From NCBI GenBank assembly GCA_013397455.1, contig VYZB01000172.1, forward strand, positions 1,337,351 to 1,401,350: a stretch of 64,000 nt of DNA, in the 5' to 3' direction. Positions 1 through 9,739 of this stretch are shown one piece after another. The notes beneath the pieces were generated by a model. That model was not told the origin of the DNA and did not search any database. It saw only the letters and a list, made by a program, of their open reading frames with translations. Origin of the DNA: Crotophaga sulcirostris (taxonomy: Eukaryota; Chordata; Aves; Cuculiformes; Crotophagidae). Position 1 is the stretch's first letter, and the number at the start of each line of letters is the position of its first letter. A program made the position numbers and the translations under genes.

Positions 1-8
1 GCGGCGGG

Positions 9-19
9 CAGGGGGCGCT
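9..19 (+). promoter_or_regulatory. CTCF core motif candidate
   Basis: CAGGGGGCGCT is identical to the 11-base core of the vertebrate CTCF binding consensus. The four bases before it (CGGG) do not match the usual CCAC, so the match covers the core only. CTCF sites are common in CpG-island promoters and at insulators. Occupancy cannot be known from sequence. Confidence 0.4.
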
Positions 20-80
20 GCGGAGGCGGGCGGGCCCTCAGCAGCTGCCCCGGCTCTGCGCTGGGGAGGGGGCGTTGCCG

Positions 81-90
81 GCCTCACCTG
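81..90 (-). other. candidate minus-strand 5' splice donor in the CpG island
   Basis: The reverse complement reads CAGGTGAGGC, matching the donor consensus MAG|GTRAGT at 7 of 8 informative positions. The exon side would end at 88 and the intron would leave the window to the left. GC-rich DNA produces such matches by chance, so this is only a pointer to the direction of the gene beyond the window edge. Confidence 0.25.
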
Positions 91-187
91 AGGGGCCCCG
101 GGCTCCAGGTGCCTCGGCAAGGCGGGATGGAGAAGCGGCAAGGCCGGGCGCAGGGGGAGGCCGGGTCCCGCGGGGATTCACGGAGTG

Positions 188-453
188 AGCTGAGGTGACA
201 GGGCCCGAGGGAAGGGCAGGGAGCTGTGCCAGGGCAGGGTCAGGTTGGACATTGCGAAGAGGTTCTTCCCCCAGCGGGTGGAGGAGCCCTGGAGCAGCTG
301 CCCAGGGCAGCAGTCACAGCCTGGCAATGTTCGTTTGGCCAAAGCCCTCAGACACACGGTGTGAGCGCTGGGGCTGTGCTGGGCAGGGACAGGAGCTGCA
401 CTCCATGGGCCCGGGGGGTCCCCTCCCACTCAGGTCACGCTGTGATTCTGTGA
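188..453 (+). mobile_element. CR1 LINE 3' fragment, forward orientation
   Basis: The stretch follows the well-known bird CR1 3' region in order: the GACAGG-CCCGAGGGAA block, GGAGCTGTGCCAGGG, CAGGTTGGACATT, then the GGTTCTTCCCCCAG and GGTGGAGGAGCCCTGGAGCAG blocks. It ends with the diagnostic octamer-type terminus GATTCTGTGA at 444-453. CR1 is a non-LTR retrotransposon that is almost always 5'-truncated, as here, and makes no target-site duplication. The ORF2 coding region is absent apart from the extreme 3' end. It is GC-rich, unlike most older copies, and abuts the CpG island. Open frames inside it are not genes. Confidence 0.9.
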
Positions 454-455
454 CC

Positions 456-597
456 CACAAGGATAAGACACTCCCAACATTCACACCATGCCTCTAAGGA
501 CATTGTCCAAATGCTTCTTGAATATTGTCAGGTTTGGCACCATGGCTGCTTCCCTGGAGAGCTGTTCCAGTGCTCCACCACCCTCTGGGTGAAGGGG
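456..597 (-). mobile_element. CR1 LINE 3' fragment, reverse orientation
   Basis: The plus strand shows the reverse complement of the CR1 3' region: GACACTCCCAACATTCACAC, CATTGTCCAAATGCTTCTTG, then CAGTGCTCCACCACCCTCTG and GGGTGAAGG. Similarity stops after about 597. The terminal 60 or so bases of the element, including the octamer tail, are missing on the left. It lies immediately beside the forward CR1 copy, so the two are tail-to-tail. It is a 5'-truncated dead copy with no coding capacity. Confidence 0.85.
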
Positions 598-3500
598 TAC
601 CTCACTGCCTCTCCCATCCCTGCCTTCATCCCTTGTGCACAAACGCATCTGCCCGGGGAGTGAAAATGCTCCTTCATTCACTGCTGCAGCCACCGTGGTC
701 TTGTGGTTTAGGGAAACGTGGTCCCATGGGAAAAAAGTAGACCCTCCAGACCCTCCTGGGGTTTTGCCCCCTTTTCGTTTCTGCTGCTGTAAGTGAGGAA
801 GGAGTGCGGGTTTATTTAAGTGTCAGAGCAAATCCATGGGTGCAAATACTCTCTCACACAGTCACTTTGCCAATAAGTTAAATATTTAGGTATTCTGGCT
901 CGGGTGGGAGCGCTTTTGCTGAATTGCCGTGTATAAAATACTGGACGTGAATCATGTCTCGCAGAAACAATCAGTGGGACTGTCACCCGAAGGTTAGATG
1001 TGATCTAAGGGGCTTTGAACTGAAAAAATTTGCTGTTTCTAATTTCTTGTTCTGCTATGGATTTATTTCCCTTAACCTTGCTTCCAGGCCAGTTTGCAGA
1101 AGCATTGTCCTATTAGGTATTCGGAAAGCCTGCCAAAATGTCTCAGCTTGTCATTTTTTATTGAGACTTGATAGTATTAGGTAACCGCCTGCTGCTTCTG
1201 CATCCTTTTCCATGTTTCTTCAACGGCCTGGATCAGGTCTTGGAGTGTCTCATCAGCCAAGACTGTCACTAAACTGCATGATCTTTGGCAGGGATGCATC
1301 CGCAGCCCTCTGCACTGTGTAGCTGAGTAGAAGAGCTTTTATAGAAACAGAGTGAAAAGGTGCTAATCTTTGTCTGCTAATGTTCACAATCAAGAGTAGA
1401 TGCTTATTAAAGATTATGCAGGTCTGAGGTTTGGGGTTTGGTGTTTTTTTTCTTTTTTTTTTTCAATAGGAGCAGAATTTGAATTTTCTTTCAGATCTTG
1501 AACGGTGCAGCATACCTTGGGGTTCTTTCACTGCTTTGAGGACTGTGAAGATATCACAGTCCCATAAAGCTCATTTGCATACCATAAGCAACACAAATAA
1601 TTTTAAAGATTGGAAATGCAGCAGAAATACTGTTGTCTCTTGAGGGTGCTACAGCAATTCTGGTGCAAAGGAAAGTGGGGTGGAAGTGTCTGGCATCCTT
1701 CAGGACTGGTCTAGCGGAAAACTGAGGAAGTCTTTTGAAGTGCTAAAAAAGCTTCTTTACTCAGCTGTGAGACTTGAGCCCTTTGTCTCCTTCAACTTTT
1801 GTCATGGAAACAGAAGTCTGATATTTTAAAATATGTAGACCTAGGCTTGCTTGACTTGCATTAATTTATAGAACCACCACAGAGATGCTGAGGTCCCATT
1901 AAATCTCATATTAAGCAGTATAAGATAATGCTTGTGGTAAAGGATCTCCTGGAAGGAACTGGTGATGGGAGGAAATAAAGCTGGTTCCTTAGTACCCAGC
2001 CACTCTTGGAGTAAAACAATTCCACCATTATTTTGTCTCATGTTACTAGCAGAGCTATCTTTAGCTCTGAAACAAGAGCCTTGAGCAGCGGTGGGTACTG
2101 AGGATGCCGTGATACATTTGTTGCAAGATGAGAAGTACTTAAACTAGCATTTACATTTGAGTTTGCACTTTTATGTTCCACCCATCTACATCCTCTCTTC
2201 ATTTTCAGGTGGGCAAGCCCTAAAGTGATTCAGTTTGCTGATACCTCTGTCTTGTAGTCCTTCCTCAGAGTGCCTACTACCTGCTTGTTTTCCAATGAGA
2301 GGCACAAACAGAAACTGCTGTGGTCCTCATCTGTGCTGTAGTTAAGGGCATTACTTTTAAATCTTTATCAAGATAGCCCTCCATCGCAACATCTACCACC
2401 CACGGAGTACTCCAGTCTTCCCAGTCATGATTTGATTGTTGCCTCAGGAAACGTGGTGACCTAAGTGATCCATTTGTACTAACCCATATTGCAGTTCTGG
2501 TAGCAATCCCTGACAGTAACCAGCCTCACCAATGTTTTTCCCATAATGCTAAGCAATGCTAAATGGGAGAACATTTATCAAAATCATTACTGACAATTAT
2601 GTAGTAGCAGCAAGATGGGGGATCTGTAACCACTGGGGACATTACTGCTGGTCACAGCTAAATAAAAGTGTGATAAGCATTTTATTCTTGCCCTTTCATT
2701 CAGAGTTTTGGTTTTGATCAAATCTTGCCTGATTGCTTTTTGAAAGATTTATAAAGGAGGCAGCCATCTAATGGGGATTGGGAGCAAACTGCTGACAGTC
2801 CCAGGAAGATGCTTCTCCCTCACTGGGAACACATGTGCTACCTGGACATCAGAGACCTCTTTCTTGTTTTGCTTTCTACCACTGCAATCACATTTATGGA
2901 TTTTTTTCCTGGCCTGCCAGGCTTTCACTATCTGCAAAGGAGTGATCTAAATTTAATCTGCGGGCAGCTAGAGTTTCTTTTTCTGCAGTTTTGAGGAAAT
3001 GTTATCTTTACTGAGTAACTTAAACAGGCTTGTATTTTGCAGGCTTCTGCTGGGATATGTTTTGGTACAGTCATTACTGAAGAAAACATTTAAAACGATT
3101 CAAAGAGCAAGTATTGCCGTGAACTCAAATATCTGTGTTAATAAAAGGGGGGAAAAGGAACTCAAGGAGTCATGGCATACATTCACTCAGGTTTTCAGGT
3201 ATGAATTTGTTGGGGTTTGTTTTTCAAACTTATAAATGAAATTAAATTGTTACACCAAAAACATTCACTAAAGGAAATGCTTTTCAACATGAACATTCAA
3301 TGGATTATGACATTCATGTAGTGCATGGTAGTCATTTCTGTTTATTTCTGGCCCCCGCCCAACCATGTCTGTTATATGTGTAGGACTAATTTCACTGTCT
3401 TTCAGAATTGCTTTATGTACAGATAACAGCTCAAGAATAAAATGCAAAAGGTAATTCTCAGTTACGTGGCTAAGGATAATTTGCATTTCAATGCTGTCTT

Positions 3501-6500
3501 TCAGCTAGGGAGATCCCAATGCAGTTTCATTAAAAAAAAAAAAGAAAATTATGTGTAGAACTATTTCACCAACACTGAAATGCAGCAACTGTTTAACAAC
3601 ATTAAAAAATATTAAAAGTTGCTCTTATACAACTGTAATAAAAATATTAATTTGGATAGGCAGAAAGTTATTATGCAAATCAGATGGCCGTTATGTGTGG
3701 CTAAATCATATGGCTAGTGGATGTATTCCTGCAAAAGGTACCACATGATTGTAGGTAGTCAGGGCTTTCCTTTATAATGCATCAACTATTTCTTCCAATT
3801 GTTACAAAATAATTGCATTTGTAAATCTATTTCATACTTCTCAATTTAGAATAATCCCAGTTTTACAGTAGGCATGAATTTCAGTGCCTTTTTCTGTTCA
3901 TATTAATATTTATATTCCAGGAAAAAAAAATCTTTTTTCTGTTGGAATAAGTAAAAAACTACCTAATTCCAAAATAAGTGTGTCCACTTAAAGAGCTGTT
4001 CTAGTAGTAAGTTTGTTGATAAAGATGTAAGAGCAAAAACCTTTCTATTAGAAAATCTACAGAAATTAAATGTTTCTTGCTGAATTAAAACTTTGCAATG
4101 CCTCCCATCCACCTAATAAGCAGGTTCAATGTGACTTAATCAGATGTCCTTTCCTTTAGTGAGGATTTTATCAGGTTTGTACCGATCTCAATTCATAGAA
4201 ATTATTTGTATTCAAACCTATGGTTAGTTTTAAAGCACTGAAGAAAAAAGGTTTTTATTGCTATGTTAAATTGCAAAGATATCAGATGCTCATCTGAAAA
4301 ATGAAGGCATCTTTCCACTGATTAATTGTTTTGATTTTAATCTTAAAGGATTAAGATTAGAAGACACTAGAAGACCCTGCTCAGACTATTACCTATAAAC
4401 AAACACTGCATGCTGAAGCACTAATGTTTCCTTGAAATATTGTCTAACAGCAATTATGTGTCTTTTAATTATATCTCTACTGAAAAGAGAAACCCATGGC
4501 TTCTTGCTCTATGCAGGAATTAATAAGATCTGAATTTTGAAATAAAGATCCCTTTGACTAATTCGGCAATGCTGAAAGACACCTTGTATAAGTATGATGG
4601 GACAATGAACCAGTTGTGAAAACCTCTGGAAACCTTCAACATGTATTGAAAATCATCCTAGAAATAAGGCAAAGGTGAAAGTTATAATGAATAAACATCA
4701 CATTAGATTTAGTTAATTAGAAGAAGCTCAAGTCAGATGCTCAAGAGTTTTTACTCTGCTTCCAGGACATTAAGCCAGCAGCAGAAAGGAGATTCTCTCC
4801 TCATGTGGAAACCTGGACTCTTTATCTCTTGACTATTTCAGTGTCAGAGAACAAGGGACAGAAGAAAGACAAGGCACTGTACTTGCAAGAGGAGGAACTC
4901 GTTGAATGCAATCTAGTCAACAAATGAAGACCTGAAGCAATAAACGTAAGTATTTCTAAGGGAACAAAAAAAGGAAAACCAACAAAAAAAGAAAAATATG
5001 CAGCCACTGACATGGCTACTAAGGCAGTTTATTTGTCCTGTGTCTACCACTAACAAGAAAATGGGAAGGAAACATCAGGACTGAAGGACTGAACCACCCG
5101 TGCCAATAGTTTAAAAAATCAGTTACAAAAAAGAGAAAACAATCTTTATTTCCAATTTGTAAACTTGCATTATCTAGCACATGTTTTGCTGAAACATGAG
5201 GCATGTGGAACCAAGCTATTGGATTGTTACAAGGTTGCTTCATAAAGTAGAAATGTTTTGTAACTGTCCTTTTGTTAGAAACTGTGTTTTCCTAGACAGA
5301 AACAGCTCATTTTAGAATATAATATATATATANATTTATCTGTCTGATAACCTGAGTGTAAATTTAAATAACACAATTTACTTCCCACTGAACAAGAATC
5401 TGCCACGCAAGTGGAACCTGCATTGGTGTTCAAATAAGGAAAATCGAAGGAGAACTGAATTACTTATTCACCCCACAGCATGGCTTTTCATTTCTGTTGT
5501 ATAGAATAGTGATGGGGAAATGTACAGTCCTCTCTGTGTATATATGGACTTTATCTTCCAAGATTGATTGTCTGACACAAATACAAGTTTATTTTACAGA
5601 AAAAAAAATCCATGGTTTGAGATACCATTGGAGAGCTGTGTCTGTTTGTATTATATAACCTGAAGGCAAAAAATATTTTAATGATGTTAAGTGACTTAAC
5701 AACTACTTGATCACTTTAGTTTTCTAACGTGATGATTTCCTACCAAGTTTGAGGAGGTGGAAATACAGCTCTGGATGAAGGAAATATTTTCTGAATCCTT
5801 CTGTTCTCATGCCCCTCCTCTGTCAAATATTGATATGTACATATACTGCCAACAGAGATTCCTTCTTACCCAAATTTTTTCCTGTTTTTATTGCCCTGCA
5901 CCATGGTATGCCCACTGTCTTATGCCATCTTGCAGTGATGACATCAGAATGCTCTAATGGTCTTCTGAGGCTATTTCCTTTCTCTTGTCAAATAAGCACA
6001 TTTTTATTTAAAAGTACTTTTTTTTTTCTCTAGATCCTCAGTCAGATGATGGCAGTGTAAGGTGGAGAGATGCGTAGGCCACAGAAAGAACCATGTTGCT
6101 GTTGATGGTAGTAAAGGATTCTGTTCTCAGAAAGAGTCTCATCTTTTGAGATATTCCCATGCTTATGGTAATTTACCAGTTGGAGTCACTGAACAAAACT
6201 ATTGACAGGTTTGCAGAAGACCTTTCCTAAACCCAAAAATAAACTGATCTGGACTGGTTGGAACATGCAGATAGATAAGAAAGATCCTTCTTAGTCACTG
6301 GAAGGAAATCTGTACCCTGTGAATTCCATCAGAAGGAAAGATGGTGAGTCTCAGCATGCAAATAAATTAATTTATTTTTCTCATCTTTCAAAAGCCAAAC
6401 AGTGATACAAAAAGGCATGTGTTCTCTAAAAACCAAACATTGAAAGACATCTGATGAGGGACTGCTGCTGCTCGGAAGGCATGGCTGCATAACGACACAC

Positions 6501-8500
6501 AGCAAAGTCCTGGGTACCACATTGTGGCTTGGGCAACTTAAATAAAAAGGGTGATTAATGTCATATTTATCCCTTATATGTATCCCAATACTTAGTTATA
6601 CAAAAAAGTTTTCATGATATTTTCATAAGAAAGCTTCATAGCTTTGGTAGTACTGTAACAGATTGCTGAAGAGACAGAAACAACTAGTTCTTTGTTTACC
6701 TAAATTTCCATTCAGTGTAGTCCAAGTTACAACACACAAGAAATCCATCTAAAAAATTACTCACTCTAAAATCAGATATGACTGATAAAGAGAATTCTGC
6801 CTGAAATGAACAATTCATTTATGCATCTTCATTTTTTGTAAGAATAATAATCCCCATAGGTATTTTCTCCAAAATACTTGGCATGCTTTCAGCCACATCT
6901 GAACTCAGTTGTTTGGGCGCTGATATATTTCAAACACTGTGGCCTGACTCCTTTGCAAGTTTTAACGTAGGAACTGTTCTAACAGCTGTGGTGCAGAAAA
7001 CATCTGTCTTAAACCCTGATGTATGGGACCAATTGCGGACATGGCAAAGTCAATCTGTGGCTGTAGATAAAGCTGGAAGACTCAGGGAGAATTCCTTTCT
7101 TGTTTGCTGGCATGAAGCCATACAGAGCGAGGTATGCTGGACTAGACAGAGTTTTTTACCCTGGCAACTCATGAAAGAGTAAGGCATGTGTCATCCAAAT
7201 TATTAATATATAGTGAAAATAATTGTAAGCCTATTTAAATGTAAGTTCTTTTATATTGTGTGTAAGATCATTGTGTTAAACCTCTTAGCAATTAAGAAAA
7301 AAAAAATCCAAACCAGAAATATAGAAAATGTTAGTAGTTGTACCTCACTGTAATCCCTTCTCCTGTTGAAAGCACAACAGATGTTTGATTCCCATGTTTA
7401 CAGTTTTGGAGGCAGCCATAAAGAAATTGTGCTAACAGGCAGGCAACCATAAGTATTCTCTGTTTGGATATTTAAGTATTGTCATTATCATAGATGAGCA
7501 AAAGGACATGGGAAAATAGACTGGGGCTGTAAACTTTTTTCCATCAAGGTTGCCCTGCATGGACAAATGCAGAGGACTGGTGATATTCAAGAAGCATTTC
7601 CAGCTGCCTCACTGAAACAGCGAGAGTTACCCGCTCCATCCCTCCTGTGCTCCAGGGAGATGAGGGGACCTTTTGAAGAGAGGTGGAAAGAAAAGGGAGA
7701 TCTCAACTCTGCTAGACCTGGACCTCCGCAGGGGTATAGCACCATGCTACTGTCTCAGCCAGGGCACTACTTGTACAAAACTTATCCCAGGACCATCAAG
7801 CCACACATTAGGGGTTACCAACCTGAAACCTCATAATGTCCAACCTCCAGTGTGTTCAGACTGGGAGCCTATTTTATGGAGAACTGGAGCCAACATATTT
7901 TATTTGACCTGAGTGAGAATAAGTTTCAGTGTGCTATGGTGGTGTGTCTCTTGAACGTGTAGAAATGAACTACTTATTTTTGTTAGGATCTCTACTGTCT
8001 TCTCAGGCTTTGCTGGGAGATTAAATTAAAACTGAAAAAAAATAGGTTTCCTGCTTTTTTCGGTGTCTTTTGAAACTGCTGAGCCAGTTTATACAGTTAT
8101 CCAGAAAAGGTAAACAAAGTTACTGAATTAGGTTTACATGTAGACAATGAGATAAAGCATTACAATTTAAATCTTGCTTTCACCATCTCACTTAAATGTT
8201 AGCAGCTGATTTTGTGTATTCTCAGCAATTAATGTTTCATTGCATTTCAAAACTGGAGCAGAGGGACTCTCAAACAAAGAGCTGCAGCAAGTACATTGAA
8301 TGACAAGCCACCAAAACCCAAGTCAGAACTAGACTGAAGTGGAGAAAGATGCTGACCACAGTGATCCAGTCTAAAATGATGGCTGTAGGCAGCTGTTGGA
8401 TGTGGTGGGAAGCTGGGATCTCGTCCCTCCCCAGAGTGTGGGAACACCAGAGCTGCATTTGCATAATGGTGCAAGCTAATATTAGGAGCGGCTGGGCTCC
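598..8500. other. AT-rich unique sequence without recognisable genes
   Basis: About 7.9 kb of AT-rich DNA. A T-rich tract lies at 1444-1463, A-runs at 3530-3543 and 3919-3929, and an AT-alternating run at 5318-5335 contains the window's only ambiguous base (N at 5333). Open frames do not exceed about 113 codons. The longest codon-like one starts after a stop near 7498 and ends at 7836 on the plus strand; its product has no family I recognise. No CR1, LTR, tRNA or splice-bounded exon is convincing. It reads as ordinary bird intronic or intergenic sequence. Confidence 0.6.
5333..5333. other. ambiguous base (N) in an AT microsatellite
   Basis: A single N interrupts an alternating AT run. This is an assembly or base-calling uncertainty in a short tandem repeat, not biology. 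Confidence 0.95.
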
Positions 8501-8654
8501 CAAGCAGGAGTTTACCAAGGCTTCCTTCACTGTGGGAGGAAGACTCACTTCTCAGGTTAAAAAAAAAAAAAAAAAAACCAAGCAGGAGTTTACCAAGGCT
8601 TCCTTCACTGTGGGAGGAAGACTCACTTCTCAGGTTAAAAAAAAAAAAAAAAAA
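8501..8654 (+). repeat. 78-bp tandem duplication, each unit ending in poly(A)
   Basis: The unit beginning CAAGCAGGAGTTTACCAAGG at 8501 is repeated from 8579, giving a period of 78 bp. Each copy ends CTCAGGTT followed by a run of A: 19 A at 8559-8577 and 18 A at 8637-8654. The 58 non-A bases of the two copies are identical, so the event is recent or the copies are homogenised. The A-tail at the end of each unit could reflect duplication between two A-runs, insertion of an A-tailed transcript fragment next to its source, or an assembly error at a homopolymer. On the minus strand the T-runs give poly-phenylalanine inside a 194-codon open frame, which should not be taken for a gene. Confidence 0.9.
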
Positions 8655-9208
8655 GTAGGACAGAGATGAGTGTTTACTTGTTGATGCATAAGTTCTTTGA
8701 AAGACTAACTTAACGGGAAACTGTGTTTTGGATGAATGTGCCCAGCCTCCTTGGCCAGTCAGACAGTGTCGGTGAAAGACTTGCTTAGGCATGGGTAGAA
8801 AAGGTAATATCTTTTTATCTTTCAAGGGCAATAGAAGAAACAGGATTGTGCATAGCCTTATCTAGTACTCTCTCTGAATGTTGTGCCATGGCCTCTCATG
8901 CGTTGTCCTTCCCTCAAACAAAGCATGCATTTCATTCTTTCTCTGGCCCAATCATGAAAATTTAACATTTTTATATGGATGAAAACTCTGAATTTTTCAA
9001 GCACGTTGAACAGAAAGATCTTACTTTCGAGGCTTCAGATAACTCAGATAGGAATGTTGCCAGGTATTAGCTAGAATTGAGATGTAGCTCTCTGGAAAAC
9101 TGTCTCTTATCTACCTGCATAACAAGGGCTATCTCTGTCTTGCATGTGAAGTAGCTCCCTGCTTGCCAAGATCAAATGTATAGCTGAGGTATTTATTGAG
9201 TTCTTTAA
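8655..9208. other. unique sequence, nothing recognised
   Basis: Mixed-composition DNA between the tandem duplication and the exon-like patch. No repeat family, RNA gene or strong splice signal is seen. Confidence 0.5.
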
Positions 9209-9739
9209 AGTGTACCTGTAACTGCCTGGAGGCTCATCTACACGTACTGCAGAGTTGTTTACGTAAAAGCAAGAAAGAGACCCCAAAATGATATAGATTT
9301 CTCCAGTAAAAAGTCAGACCAAAACATCCCACTCACTCGTGAGGACCAAAAACCCTTCAGGCCTGCCTTCAAGCAAGAAACCTCCATAGATAAGATAAGC
9401 CTGGCAGCAATCACAAACAGGATCCCAAACCGGAGCTCTGCCCAGCCAACTGGGAGAGCTGGGAGCCCTCCAGGGATAATACCCCCCACTCTGAGATACA
9501 GAGCAAGTATCAGGAGGGGTAAGAAGAGCTTCCCATCTGCTTCTGCAGCTGGCAGGGGAAAAGCATGAGCAGAGAGGTAGCTGAAGTCCAGATCATAAAC
9601 AACATTACTGCAGACTTAAAACACCAATTGAGGAGACACTATAACCTGTGAGACACCAGCAGTGAGTATTCCTCAGGAGAAGTACAGATGGGTAGCCAGT
9701 CTGCTAGTGTCTTTAGATGACCTCAAAGTGCAGTCCCAG
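9209..9739 (+). other. exon-like or pseudogene-like patch, function unknown
   Basis: A plus-strand frame is open for 119 codons from just after a TAA at 9206-9208 to a TGA at 9566-9568. Its product is rich in Lys, Arg, Ser, Gln and Pro, with stretches such as DFSSKKSDQNIPLTREDQK and FKQETSIDKISLAAITNR that look more protein-like than the surroundings. A second frame starts at ATG 9565, overlapping that stop, and runs 28 codons to 9651 (MSREVAEVQIINNITADLKH...). The same frame reopens after this stop for another 23 codons. A good donor, CCCAG|GTAAAG, follows at 9739/9740, and a pyrimidine-rich acceptor-like site, CTTCTGCAG, ends at 9548. The frame changes suggest a decayed exon, a non-coding RNA exon, or chance. 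The patch is more GC-rich than its flanks. I recognise no protein family. Confidence 0.2.

Larger units (their letters stand above)
1..180. promoter_or_regulatory. CpG island edge, probable promoter or first-exon region cut by the window start
   Basis: This stretch is very GC-rich with dense CpG dinucleotides, in sharp contrast to the AT-rich sequence that follows from about 700. GC-box-like GGGCGGG lies near 27-33 and a second G-rich box near 64-75. CpG islands of this type usually mark promoters and first exons of vertebrate genes. No TATA box is seen and no start codon can be assigned. A consensus donor on the minus strand (CAG|GTGAGG, exon side ending at 88) would fit a first exon transcribed leftwards, but plus-strand transcription is equally possible. 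If transcription runs rightwards, much of this window could be a first intron. The CpG island call is seen directly; promoter function is inferred. Confidence 0.6.

Noticed and set aside
8247..8831. 194-codon minus-strand open frame with an internal repeated segment
   Set aside because: It runs through the 78-bp tandem duplication. The T-runs give poly-Phe and the repeat keeps the frame only because 78 is divisible by three. No independent sign of coding.
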